DNA of 64,000 nucleotides from Cyprinodon diabolis (GCA_030533445.1 CM060065.1:4970974-5034973), one strand, 5' to 3'; counted from the stretch's first letter, positions 34,713 through 45,956 are shown. Program-made: numbers and translations. Notes: generated from the letters alone by a model not told the origin.

Positions 34713-34714
<2 letters not shown>
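33596..34714 (+). mobile_element. Mariner/Tc1-like element inserted in a TA microsatellite
   Basis: The inverted ends ACTCACCGGCCACTTTATTA and TAATAAAGTGGCCGGTGAGT are about 26 bp. Both sides are (TA)n, the natural target. The element is about 1.1 kb, and the transposase is damaged near its start. Confidence 0.9.
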
Positions 34715-34788
<74 letters not shown>

Positions 34789-34873
34789 TTTACCAGTATA
34801 CCCTGCAGGAATAATAAAAGCTGGCCAGATGGGGAGGTACAGGCCACAGATGTTAAGACACGAAAGCTCTTAA
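33860..34873 (+). pseudogene. Mariner/Tc1 DDE transposase, N-terminally disrupted
   Basis: The frame keeps the catalytic core: D in WSDESRF, D in FQQDNAPCHKA and E in SPDLNPIEHLWD. The expected start, ATG at 33744 followed by GKKVDLSDFE, is in a different frame and joins directly to HGPKKK. Most of the first helix-turn-helix is therefore missing through a deletion that is not a multiple of three. The C-terminus is also off: after LKAKG the frame passes the normal stop region, reads through the right inverted repeat (YLIKWPVS) and into (TA)n as an YIYI run, ending at 34873 in unrelated LINE DNA. The copy is not functional. Confidence 0.88.
34715..34783. repeat. (TA)n microsatellite, right of mariner
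   Basis: It is a TA run of about 69 bp between the mariner and the R4/Dong-like LINE remnant. Confidence 0.95.
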
Positions 34874-35345
34874 CCATGCACCGAGGGTACCAGCCCAAAT
34901 CCAGTACTGTGCAAAGAGGCTGAGACAATCCAGCACATAAATGCAGGGTGTAAAATGCTGGCAGGGAAAGCTTACATGGAACGCCATAACCAAGTGGCTA
35001 GAATAGTATTGAGGAACATCTGTGCAGAGTATGGCTGGAAACCACAAGGTCAAAGTGGGAAACCCCTCCAAAGGTGGTAGAGAATGATCAAGCCAAGATC
35101 CTGTGGGACCACCAGATACAGACAGACTGAATATTAATGGCAAACCAACTGACATTGTGGTGGTGGACAAAAAGCAGAGGAAAGCCGCTGTGGTTGTCAT
35201 AGCAATGCCAAGGGACTGCAACATCAGGATAAAGGAACATGAGAAACTAGAGAAATGTCAGGGGCTCAGAGAAGAGCTGGAGAAAACCTGAAAGGTCAAG
35301 GCATCAGTGGTACCCGTGGTCATTGGGGCCCTTGGGGCCCCAATA
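34784..35345 (+). pseudogene. R4/Dong (Rex6)-like LINE, endonuclease-end fragment
   Basis: Broken frames read YPAGIIK, DVKTRKLLTMHRGYQPKSST, then AGCKMLAGKAYMERHNQVA, then PTDIVVVDKKQRKAAVVVIA and KEHEKLEKCQGLREELEK. The PDIVVVD...V-V-A segment is the PD-(D/E)XK restriction-like endonuclease core of R4/Dong-type LINEs. Stops and frameshifts interrupt it, and a central piece between the first and second blocks is missing. A second fragment of the family, minus strand, is at 49811-50107. Confidence 0.75.
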
Positions 35346-36600
35346 CAGTATGTCATATTAAATTAAGCATTCATTTCCGCATGATTTGCTCCTATCAGTT
35401 TAATAATAATATCGTGCATGCTCTTATCGAGAGCAAGACGGGAGAAGCTGTAGGCTTTGCTGTTTGCAGGTGGTCTGGAGCGCAGCGGGCGGTGATGGAG
35501 GATGTGGATATCAGGGTAACACAGTGTAGCTGCGTCCAGCCGGCTGTGATAACAAACCTTCTCGTCTGTTTTAAAACTTGTGCACTCTGCTCCTCATCTA
35601 TAAGTTAACAGCTGTTTCTGTGCGCAGCATGCTCGCACACTCTTTTTACCATAATAGTAGTTTATATGCAACTTTTCCCCCTAATTCATAAAATGGTAAA
35701 ATCGGGGACATTTCCGGGGCCAGTTTTAGCCAGGGAGAGGTGGTCGAAAACGGGGACTGGCCCAGGAAAATTCGGGGTCACCATACTTCACATGCTTTGA
35801 AAGTTAGCATGTCTGCATGTAAAAGCAAGCTAGTTGCTATTTACTGTTATAGAGAGCAAATAATAGAGAATATATCTTCCAGAATTACTGTTAAGCAGCT
35901 GTTTGACTTACATCTGTGGATAATAGTGTATTTGAAATAAAATTAGGTTTTTAACTTTATGTTTTCAGTAACTATTTACCGTCGTTATTATTGTTTTGTT
36001 TTTGAGTATAAAATGAAAACTGTTATTTACCATAGCAGTGCTTCTGTTAAAACATGAGGAGATGCCGATCAGGACAGATTCTGGTCTCCTTATTGACAGG
36101 CAGTGTGAACAGAAAGCTCACAATAGAAGCACTGATGTCTGCGTGACTGGCGGGTGTCTGTTTAACACCCACACAGTCTGCAGCTAGGCATAATGAACAC
36201 CGAGTGCTGAGCTTTGGAGAACAACCACAGAAAGTTATCCCGTGAAATATCTGTCCAGCAGCTGGGGCCATGTTTCCTCCCAGCGTTATGAGCAAAGCAG
36301 GCATTTTCTCTGAACAGCGGATATTAAATGTGAAGTGGGCCTCAGACAATCCACTCAGCTTTGCTTTTGCTCTTAAGCAGAAAAGCAACATCACTGGCTG
36401 TCTAAACACTTCCATGTTTGGGTGTTTTTGGACTAAAAATGGAAATTAAAACACGCAGATCTGCTCTGCAGCACATAAACCAAAATAAACACACAATGCT
36501 CGTTTTGTTTGCATTCAGGAAACCATGAAACCAGTTGAAATAAGAGAGAAACTAAGCTGAACTATTTCCACAATATGATTTCACTTTGTCTTAAAGATCA
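35346..36600. other. Intronic DNA without recognisable features
   Basis: No gene or repeat end was recognised. Confidence 0.35.
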
Positions 36601-37160
36601 TTAACCTGTTCATTGCTGCTACGTTGATCATCTTAAAACAAATAATCAATCAAGCCATCTATGTTAAGAGAGAAAAACCAACATTAAACAGAGGTGGTGG
36701 ACTCAGATTCCAGCTTCCAAAAACATACAATTCAATCATAGACATGATCTCTTCCAGATATCACCAAACCCCCCACCCCATCACAGAGGAACGAGGGACC
36801 TACCTGCTCCAGCCGGTGAAGAATACCTCCTTAACGACCGACCCTTAACAATCATAGACAGGTTTCAGGTATTACTGGAGACCATCCCCCCCTTAATGGC
36901 AATCCCCCCTTTAACGACCGACCCCTAGAATCATAGACAGGATCAGATATTACAGGCTAACGATGGAACTAAACGACCCATTCATCGGTTACCATTTGCA
37001 TGTTTCCAAGCAATACAAGGCCTTGTCCATATAAGACTCAAACTCACTGCGGATCCAGACATTTGAATTGAGAAAGCTTCCTGGAGAGGTGGCGAAACGT
37101 CTTCAAATCTTGAAAACCAAGTCCAGTGGATATTTTTTGAATTTTTACGGAATCAATTTC
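36600..37160 (+). mobile_element. Penelope-like element 3' end, with coding remnant
   Basis: The frame at 36624-36848 contains INQAIYVKREKPTLNRGGGL and PKTYNSII, resembling the C-terminal end of the GIY-YIG region of fish Penelope-like elements. About 300 bp later (37067) comes AAGCTTCCTGGAGAGGTGGC, CGAAACGTCTTCAAA and AAGTCCAGTGGAT, the tail that recurs alone elsewhere in the window. This copy links the tail repeat to its parent element. Confidence 0.6.
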
Positions 37161-39110
37161 TTCATTGTCAACTACAATTTGCATTGTAATTGAGATTTCA
37201 GTTTTAATACCATCTGCTCATCACATACATCACATACATTGGGGTGGGGGGGCGCTGACAGGGGGAACGATATGCTTAGGCCATGTGTGCCACAGAACGC
37301 TGCTGTTGGCATTGTTATGGCTGCCAGGGGCCCCCAGCAAGAGGCTGTCCCCTATAGCGCTGCCTTTATCTCTGTGGAAAGATAGGAGCCACATTGGGGA
37401 GGGAGAGGAGGAAAAAACATATCTCAGTTTATTCTTGACAGGATACAGTTTGAGATATCAAAAAAACCTCAGCACAAGAAAAGCACATAGAAACACGACA
37501 CAAACATTTCAGCAGAGGGTCACATCGGAGGCTGGAGCCACATGAAAGTTAATCTGACATTTGAGCATCAGTTGTGTGTATGATGAGTGCCTTCTACAGG
37601 CCGTTGTCCAATATTCCAAATTGTTGGGCTTTTTGCTCGAAACGAGCGTGCACATCCAAGATCATCTCACCTTTGAGTTCAACCACGGCAGCCAGCCTGC
37701 GTTCATACGGCTCAGCTCACGGTCCTGCTCGTTCACAGCCTCTGTGAGCGCGTCAACCGCTGCCGGCAGCCTGATCAATGCCCAAATTGCCACCGGCATC
37801 CTCTGTGATTGTAGATATATCAGGTATCCTCCAAATCTAAACCGGAGAAATCCGAATATCATAAAACCGAAAATCCATACATCTTCGATATCCTCCACTG
37901 AGAGCATTGTAAAACACACCATCCTCCAAGCCTTCCAGGAGCCCATGGTTTATCCCACAAAGTATGTCCCAGCAGGACAGGAAAGGTCTCCTCTTCCATG
38001 TCTTCCAGTTGAGAAAACTTGATCAACTGCATTGAGAGACCAGCTGACCAATCCTTTGTTTGAATTTGGTTGATATGAAGAGAGGACTCAGAAAGACAGG
38101 ACTTATAGATGAATGCATTAAGGAGCTCAATAAACTACAAACTCATCTAAAAGATCTGTAACTTACATCAACTGGTGAACCTAAATCATAGATTATAGCT
38201 GTTGCTCACAGATTAGCTGATGAAAACACAAATTTCAAGTTGTCAGCAGTTGGAGTATTATAAGAGCAGTGATTATTGAAAGACGACATGCAGCCTGTGG
38301 GACTGCTTAAACTAAACCTTTGTCTGCTTTCTAAGCTCCTCTTGATTATTTTCCTGGTTCAGATCAGGCCAGTTTGCAAACCAGTCCATCCCAGTAATGC
38401 CATGGGTATTACAGCTGATATTGATACATTTAGCAGGTTGGACAGCTGCAGTCGGACATGAAAATGAATTCCAATCTTTATAAAAGTCATCCTTCATGAA
38501 TGTTGCTCTGCTGACTTTGAAGTTGACACAGCCGACCCTGGATTTAGTGCCTCTCCACTCCACCTTGAAATCAAATATTTGCACTTATTCTCCCTGGATC
38601 TTTGACTTTTCTTTGTTATTTTTGCAACTGCAGAGGGAGCCACTGTCAGATATGCTTGCCCAATTCTGTACCTGCGCTCATGTGGGTTTATTATGGTAAA
38701 TATGCACCGAAGGGCTTTACTGTGTATCCTAAACAAATTGAAAATAAACAGAATTTAAACAGAGCTGTAGAAACTAATAATTGTCCAGAACAACATTTGC
38801 TTGCAGCCAGACTGAGCTACTGACATTTAATAGTAAATTCATATAGCAGGACGATGGGGCTTTAAAGTCTGGAGATGCTGCAGACGTATAGACCCACTAA
38901 TAGCCTCCATCATCAGGAAGCTACATCTTTATTGATAACAGTGCACAGTGTGAACATCCGGCTCATTATCCAGTCTCCTTCTGGTTCATTTAGTTAACCA
39001 GAGGCCACAATTAGAGTCTGGTTTTTAGCAAAGGGATGAATCTGCATCTAAAAAAGAAGCTGTGCTCATCAGACATAAGCCTCGCGTCACATGAAGCCCC
39101 ACAGCTAGAT
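37161..39110. other. Intronic DNA with unassigned frames
   Basis: Two overlapping frames, 37561-38022 (+, 153 codons) and 37662-37946 (-, 94 codons), are open but match no family I know. A G-rich run lies near 37240. No splice evidence supports either. Confidence 0.3.
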
Positions 39111-39119
39111 ATAAATCTG

Positions 39120-39745
39120 GAGATTTACCATTAGGCAATACTAGGCAGTTGCTTGAGGCCCAAGTTCCTGGGGGCCGTATAAAAATCTGTTTACCTGTAT
39201 GGTTAATACAACTATTCATTTGAGCATTTTATTTATGTTTTTGATAAAAAGCGTTTCGCTATAAATGCCATCAGAAAGCTTGTAATATTAAGTAGATTGG
39301 TAACCCCGCCTCCTGCTCCCCTCTATCTTATCTGCTGTCATGATTCATGCAGCTATTATTTCATTCAAATGAGAAATGGAGAACAGATAAGCAGATCATG
39401 GCTTGTCTGCAGTGAAAAGAAGGACTGGGTTATTTTCTTTGGCCTTTTTGGAAACACAGGAAGGAGCAATCAGCTAAGTGAGCTTAGTGCTTGGAAAAAA
39501 TCTTTCATTCCTTTTGAGACGGCATGAAAAGTCAGCTGAGTACAAAACATAGAGAGGAAAACAACAAGAAAAGGGACAAGAGGAGAGGGACAAAACCTAG
39601 AACAGATAATGGATGTCTATTCTATTAACATTTCTCTATCTTTATAATGGGTCTGTTTTATGTGTTATATTCTCAATTCAGAGGGCCCCCTGCCTGTCAA
39701 TTCAGAGGGCCCCCTGCCTGTCGGCATCACCAGTGCTGATCCTAA
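39120..39745 (+). mobile_element. hAT/ZMYM-like fragment, partner of 11671-12540
   Basis: The 76-codon frame 39297-39527 matches the one at 11850-12080 at most positions and stops at the same point. A +1 continuation reads RRHEKSAEYKT. The right side ends with a 24-bp direct duplication (39673-39696 and 39697-39720). Confidence 0.55.
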
Positions 39746-40628
39746 AGGCGTCACTCATCTAGGGTCTCCCGTTTGTTATTTAGGAAAGAAGAATCCATAT
39801 TTCATGAAGTCTGCCTGGTACCTGGTTCTCTATGCTCAGCTGACAGATGTAAACCAGCACTGGGTCTTCTGCTCTGCTGGGAAACAATAAGCATCAGCTG
39901 ACAGTGCAGGAGATGACTCGCTTTCAGGGATGTGAGACTCAGTAGATCGTTTTCCTATCTGCCACTGAGACTCACTTAAAACAAGCAGGTCCTCAGGTCA
40001 GGACCCAGCAGGTGAGAGTAACCGCCTTGATGCCTGTCAGGGTTTTTTCTTTTAAAGAGGCACGATGAAGGGGTGGTTCTTCAAACTGAAGTGCAAGAAG
40101 AGGAAATGCACTGAGATGTAACACATTTCTCTGGTTAAACAAGATTATATCAAATGTGAAAGATTTGCCAGCAGAAATATATGTGCAGATAAGTTTCAGA
40201 GTCCCTAATTTTTGAAGGACTACTTTCTTAAAGTGCTTTATTTTTAGTTAAAGGTATATATGAGGCAGTTTTTATTTAACAAGCATAGAAATGATGAGTA
40301 TTTATGGACTGATGGTGGCCTGAATAATATGAGCGTATAAAACTATATCTATTTATGTAATAAACATGAGCAATAACTAGCGTCTAGCTCAGTGTCCCAT
40401 TCCTGGAACATTTTAACAAGTCTCTTAGTTCAAAGGGATGGAGGGACGGGCGAGGCTTTATGCTACAGATAACGCTGTATGGTTGTACAGACCATAACAT
40501 AACTTTCCTGTAATTAAATAGATATTTCTAATTAATCTTTAACATTATATTTTTCTAATTTTGAAAACCCTGTAGTGTAATAACTCACCACAGGGATTTA
40601 ATAACAAAAATGTAATAAATTAAACATT
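39746..40628. other. Intronic DNA without recognisable features
   Basis: Nothing recognisable was seen. Confidence 0.35.
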
Positions 40629-40708
40629 AGTATTGTCATGATGGGTAAACGGAGGCAAGCCCAAGATGCAGAACAGACACGGAGGAGGCAGGGAAAAAGT
40701 TCAAAATG

Positions 40709-40714
40709 TTTAAT
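40709..40714 (-). terminator. ATTAAA polyadenylation signal of the 2.5-kb LTR
   Basis: It is ATTAAA on the minus strand within CAGAACTTTTATTAAACATT, near the LTR end as expected for the R region. Confidence 0.5.
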
Positions 40715-41181
40715 AAAAGTTCTGAAACACACGGTAAAGCACTGGGACTGGAATGGGTCAGGGGCTGGTTCACTGGAGTCTTGACTGGGACTGGAGACTG
40801 TGGGTTAGCAGAGAGCATGAGAGGCTAAGCATCTAGCTTCAGGCTTAGCAGGGCAGTACTAGATTTGAGCTTCCAGCTCACAGCAGAGATCAACAGGGGA
40901 TTAGCACAAAGGGATCTTCTGGCTGAGCTTCCAGCTCTTAGCAGGGAACAACGGGAAAAATCCACGTATGATTCTTCAAGCTGATTCCACGTAGGTACCT
41001 CCAGGGAAACTCCACATAGGAGTCTTAGGTTAAATCCACGTAGGAATCTTCGGGTTGGCTCACCAGGGCAGATAGCAGGTTAAGCTCACCTAGAGCTTCT
41101 GGCTAGAGACATGTTTCCTGTGATGCAGCTCTCCCAGAGCTGCAGGCCTGAGACAGGTTACCAGTGAGGCAGCTCTTCCAG

Positions 41182-42893
41182 GGCTTCACGAGGAGACAGG
41201 AGGTTAAGCTCATCCAGAGCTTCACAAGGAGACAGGAGGTTAAGCTCATCCAGAGCTTCACGAGGAGACAGGAGGTTAAGCTCATCCAGAGCTTCACGAA
41301 GAGACAGGAGGTTAAGCTCATCCAGAGCTTCACGAGGAGACAGGAGGTTAAGCTCATCCAGAGCTTCACAAGGAGACAGGAGGTTAAGCTCATCCAGAGC
41401 TTCACGAGGAGACAGGAGGTTAAGCTCATCCAGAGCTTCACAAGGAGACAGGAGGTTAAGCTCATCCAGAGCTTCACGAGGAGACAGGAGGTTAAGCTCA
41501 TCCAGAGCTTCACGAAGAGACAGGAGGTTAAGCTCATCCAGAGCTTCACGAGGAGACAGGAGGTTAAGCTCATCCAGAGCTTCACGAGGAGACAGGAGGT
41601 TAAGCTCATCCAGAGCTTCACAAGGAGACAGGAGGTTAAGCTCATCCAGAGCTTCACAAGGAGACAGGAGGTTAAGCTCATCCAGAGCTTCACGAGGAGA
41701 CAGGAAGTTAAGCTCATCCAGAGCTTCACGAGGAGACAGGAGGTTAAGCTCATCCAGAGCTTCAAGAGGAGACAGGAGGTTAAGCTCATCCAGAGCTTCA
41801 CAAGGAGACAGGAGGTTAAGCTCATCCAGAGCTTCACAAGGAGACAGGAGGTTAAGCTCATCCAGAGCTTCACGAGGAGACAGGAGGTTAAGCTCATCCA
41901 GAGCTTCACGAGGAGACAGGAAGTTAAGCTCATCCAGAGCTTCACGAGGAGACAGGAGGTTAAGCTCATCCAGAGCTTCAAGAGGAGACAGGAGGTTAAG
42001 CTCATCCAGAGCTTCACGAGGAGACAGGAGGTTAAGCTCATCCAGAGCTTCACGAGGAGACAGGTGGTTAAGCTCATCCAGAGCTTCACGAGGAGACAGG
42101 AGGTTAAGCTCATCCAGAGCTTCACGAGGAGACAGGAGGTTAAGCTCATCCAGAGCTTCACGAGGAGACAGGTGGTTAAGCTCATCCAGAGCTTCACGAG
42201 GAGACAGGTGGTTAAGCTCATCCAGAGCTTCACGAGGAGACAGGTGGTTAAGCTCATCCAGAGCTTCACGAGGAGACAGGTGGTTAAGCTCATCCAGAGC
42301 TTCACGAGGAGACAGGTGGTTAAGCTCATCCAGAGCTTCACGAGGAGACAGGTGGTTAAGCTCATCCAGAGCTTCACGAGGAGACAGGTGGTTAAGCTCA
42401 TCCAGAGCTTCACGAGGAGACAGGAGGTTAAGCTCATCCAGAGCTTCACGAGGAGACAGGTGGTTAAGCTCATCCAGAGCTTCACGAGGAGACAGGAGGT
42501 TAAGCTCATCCAGAGCTTCACGAGGAGACAGGTGGTTAAGCTCATCCAGAGCTTCACGAGGAGACAGGAGGTTAAGCTCATCCAGAGCTTCACGAGGAGA
42601 CAGGAGGTTAAGCTCATCCAGAGCTTCACGAGGAGACAGGTGGTTAAGCTCATCCAGAGCTTCACGAGGAGACAGGAGGTTAAGCTCATCCAGAGCTTCA
42701 CGAGGAGACAGGAGGTTAAGCTCATCCAGAGCTTCACGAGGAGACAGGTGGTTAAGCTCATCCAGAGCTTCACGAGGAGACAGGTGGTTAAGCTCATCCA
42801 GAGCTTCACGAGGAGACAGGTGGTTAAGCTCATCCAGAGCTTCACGAGGAGACAGGAGGTTAAGCTCATCCAGAGCTTCACGAAGGGACAGGA
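41182..42893. repeat. 36-bp minisatellite, about 47 copies, exact period
   Basis: The unit is GAGCTTCACGAGGAGACAGG plus AGGTTAAGCTCATCCA. The period is exactly 36 bp for at least 45 units with no indel. Variants are substitutions only: CGAGG/CAAGG/CGAAG, TTCAC/TTCAA and AGGAGG/AGGTGG. The AGGTGG form occurs only from about 42060 on. Because 36 is a multiple of three, three frames stay open for 579-598 codons (two minus, one plus); these are by-products of the repeat. Confidence 0.97.
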
Positions 42894-42940
42894 TTCCAAC
42901 TAAGATCAACACTGCGGCGTTGAGGCAAGGTCTGAAGTCA

Positions 42941-42950
42941 GCTTATATAG
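42941..42950 (-). promoter_or_regulatory. TATA box of the 2.5-kb LTR
   Basis: It is CTATATAAGC on the minus strand. The minisatellite begins about 50 bp downstream, so the array would be transcribed. Confidence 0.55.
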
Positions 42951-43315
42951 GAGAGGTCTTCTGATGAGAGGATTAGCAACAGGTGTGCAGGAAGGTTCCA
43001 GCTCCAGAAGACCCACGGCGCACTCTGCTGGAGACAGAGGGTAGTCTCCAGATCCCCACAGTAACTCCAACCCTAAGGGGAAAACACAGAGCAGAAGAGG
43101 ATCCTCGGCGCCCTCTGGAGGGCAAGCCTGAGGATCCTAACAAGTATTTTATTTACTGTCACTGCAAACTGAAAGTCTTCATCTTCAGTCTTGAATTTAT
43201 GCAGAGAGCTTTTAGCTACGGCAGCCGAGAGCTGAAATACTAATGCCTGTAGAGATATTCATTACGCCAAAATGTGACTGGGCCAGGTTAGGACTTCAGA
43301 AAATAGGAATCCTCT

Positions 43316-43525
43316 ACAGACTAATAAAATACTATTTATAAAATCATCAATGTAATCAAACTTCATCATCAGTTGACCAGGAAGGTGATTCACGCGGCGT
43401 GGAAGCCATTTTGTAACACAACGGCATCCATACTGTTAGGGTCAGCGGTTACTGGAGGGAGAGAAGGATGTGGGGGTGCGGGGGTCATTGTCGCTGCAGT
43501 CTGACCGTTAGATTTAGCTTAAAGG
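43316..43525. mobile_element. Diverged TTAA-MITE relative (partial)
   Basis: It matches 9770-9970 in the same orientation (ACAGACTAATAAAATACTAT, GTGGAAGCCATTTTGT, GCTGCAGTCTGACCG) and runs into GCTTAAAGG, but is well diverged and lacks the left half. Confidence 0.65.
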
Positions 43526-43999
43526 AAAAGTCCAGTCAGCAAGGATCCTTATCTATACCTGAAACTAATATGGTCGCGGTGATTTAACAATTATAATTTC
43601 TATTGTGATCAATGAGTCTGGGAGCGGCCATATTTGCCTAAATATAACACCTCACTCCTGACATCTTTCGGCAGTCAATTCAATTCAGTTTATTTCTATA
43701 GCGCCAATTCACAACATGTCATCTCAAGGCACTTTACAGTTCAACAGATTATACAGTCAGATTGATTCAAAGTTTTCTATCTAAGGAAAACCAGTTCATT
43801 GCATCGACTCACTGACTCTTCAGCAATCCCTCACACTAAGCATGCTTGTAGCGACAGTGGAGAGGAAAAACTCCCTTTTAACAGGAAGAAACCTCCAGCA
43901 GAACCAGGCTCAGTGTGAGCGGTCATCTGCAGAGGCCAAATGGGGTTCAAGGAGACAGAAGCAGAGATACAAAATGCAGCTATTAAAGGCGGCCCCGTG

Positions 44000-44268
44000 C
44001 ACACTGAAAAAAATTGAAATCTATATAAGTTATTTTTTCTTAAAATAAGTGCATTTGTTCTTGGATTAAGGAGGTGAAAGAGTCATTTTGCCAATGGAAC
44101 GAGACAATTTACACTTAAAGTAAGAAAACACAATTGCATTGTCTTATTTCAAGTGCATATTATCTAATTAGCTTATATTAAGAATAAAAATACTAATTCC
44201 ATTGGCAAACTATCTAATTTACCTACTCATATTAGGGGTATATACTCGTAATTTAGGAAATTTTCCAG
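44000..44268. mobile_element. MITE-like repeat with CCAATGGAA motifs, copy 2, inside L2
   Basis: It starts CACACTGAAAAAAATTGAAA and contains TTTTGCCAATGGAACGAG and ATTCCATTGGCAAACTATC as in 16379-16600. The L2 sequence GCCCCGT/CCAGGAAAC is split around it. Confidence 0.75.
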
Positions 44269-44797
44269 TCCAGGAAACACTCAGCCAGGCAGACGAGCTC
44301 TGATCCAGCTCCCATGCCAGAGGATGAAGAGAACACATCCAGCCAGTCACAGTCAGAGAAACAGGACTAAACTGGACAACAGGCCGATCTCCAACATCTA
44401 TAAACAAAGGTGTTGATGGCAGCAGCACAGCTGATATTTCTCTGCAGGATGGAGTCACAGCCAAACAGGAACAGACCAGATGAAGCCATGATGAGAAAAA
44501 GTGAAGAGAACATAATGTTAGAGATTGAAATAATAGATTCTGCAGAGTTGAAGAATAGAGATAGAATAGGGGGGACCCATGTCCTCCAGGAGTCTAAGCC
44601 TATAGCAGAATAACTATAGAGATAGCTCAGGATAACCTACGCCACTCTAACTATAAGCTTTATCAAAAAGGAAAGTTTTAAGCCTAGCCTTAAAAGTGGA
44701 CAGGGTGTGTGCCTCACGGACTAAAACTGGTAGTTGGTTGCACAGGAGAGGAGCCTGATAACTAAAAGATCTGCCTCCCATTCTACTTTTAGAAATG

Positions 44798-44955
44798 CAA
44801 CAATTAAATAATAATGCAACCGCAGTAACTTTATCATATTTAGTTACTTTAACACAATTGTTTTATGTCCCACCCTGCTAACATAAAACAATTGTGTAAA
44901 AGTAACTAAATATGATCAAGAAAATGCCAAAAACGGTTATATTATTTTTTTCAGT
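44798..44955. mobile_element. Hairpin-forming insert inside L2 copy F
   Basis: L2 copy B reads AGAAATTCTAGGAACC here; in copy F about 158 bp separate AGAAAT from TCTAGGAACC. The insert holds a stem of two 36-nt arms (44833-44868 and 44881-44916) with one mismatch and a 12-nt loop. There are no obvious target duplications. Confidence 0.75.
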
Positions 44956-45110
44956 CTAGGAACCATTAGTAAGCCTGCAGATTGAGAGCGAAGTGCTCTG
45001 TTAGGATCATAAGGAACAATCAGATCTCTGATATAAGATGGAGCTTGGCCATTTAAGGCTTTATATGTGAGGAGGAGGATTTTAAATTCTATTCTGGTTT
45101 TAAATTTTTT

Positions 45111-45956
45111 TCAGTTTGAATAACATTAGTGGAAAACTTTCTGACAATACAAAGTGTAAATAGCTGAACAGATTATTTTGAGGTGAGCATGATTACAGAA
45201 TAATAACCCATCTTGGCAGACGACACACTGCATTGACTCCTCATTTCTCTGTTTGGTGGCAGAAGACAAACAATAATGAGATAAATGGAAGCAGTGCTCA
45301 GAATCTAATGTTGCTCTTTGGTTTTGAAGGTAAGCCGTTACTTATAAGGATGAGCGCCTCGCCAGACGTCACACACGGTGAGAACGGACAGCCCGGAGCT
45401 GCTCCCCAGACACTGAATGGGATGCAGCTCTCGTCAAATGTTTGTTTAAGTTGTTTCACCCAAATGAGCTTTTAATTACAGTAGTGCTTTCCGAAGTGAG
45501 GCAGAAAATGTGGCCCCATCTGCATAAAATCACCCTTGTTACTGCCAGCGCCGCAGTCAGCGTTTTCATCTCCCGCAGTTCCCTCTCTATTAAAGTCTAC
45601 ATCCCTGTAAGATCAATGATTAAAGGAGTAATTAACTTCTTCCAATGGTGGGAAGTTGTAATAAATATTCCATAAGATTAGATGTGGGTGGTAAGAAGAC
45701 TGATTTACTCTAATAGATGCACCAAAGAAGCTGCCCAAAGTATAATTAAAGACATAGTTTTAACCCCTAAAACCATTTGCAATTTTCACTAATAGTATGA
45801 GAAACTTACTTCATTATGGTTTCATATGGAGACCAATTTCCTCTGGCTTTAACTTTTTCAAATGTGCCTTTTTTTTCTAACTTCTGTGAAAAAACCTATG
45901 GCATCAGAACCAGAATCTGAAACTGCATTCACAGGTTTTCAGAAAATGGTCTCTTG
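45111..45956. other. Intronic DNA without recognisable features
   Basis: No gene or repeat end was recognised. Confidence 0.35.

Larger units (their letters stand above)
40634..43142 (-). mobile_element. Solo LTR, 2.5 kb (minus strand), with internal 36-bp minisatellite
   Basis: On the minus strand it begins TGTTAGGATCCTCAGG and ends TTTACCCATCATGACA, so it has TG...CA ends. Both flanks are AGTAT (40629-40633 and 43143-43147), a 5-bp target duplication typical of LTR elements. A TATA box (CTATATAAGC, 42941-42950) lies about 190 bp from the start. ATTAAA (40709-40714) lies about 75 bp before the end. No internal gag/pol or second LTR adjoins, so this is a solo LTR left by recombination, and most of its length is the tandem array at 41182-42893. 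Confidence 0.75.
43675..45110 (-). mobile_element. L2-like LINE 3' part (copy F) with two insertions
   Basis: It follows copy B from the CAATTCAATTCAGTTTATTT tail to TTTTAAATTCTATTCT. It is interrupted at about 44000-44268 by the CCAATGGAA MITE and at about 44798-44955 by a 158-bp hairpin-forming insert. Confidence 0.88.

Noticed and set aside
37561..38022. 153-codon frame and overlapping 94-codon minus frame
   Set aside because: There is no family signature, splice context or repeat copy; overlap of two open frames suggests chance.
41182..42893. CRISPR-like regular array
   Set aside because: Units are contiguous with no unique spacers, and the DNA is vertebrate.
41103..42912. Three 579-598-codon open frames in the 36-bp array
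   Set aside because: They exist only because the repeat length is a multiple of three and no unit contains a stop in those frames; both strands are open and there is no start context or domain.
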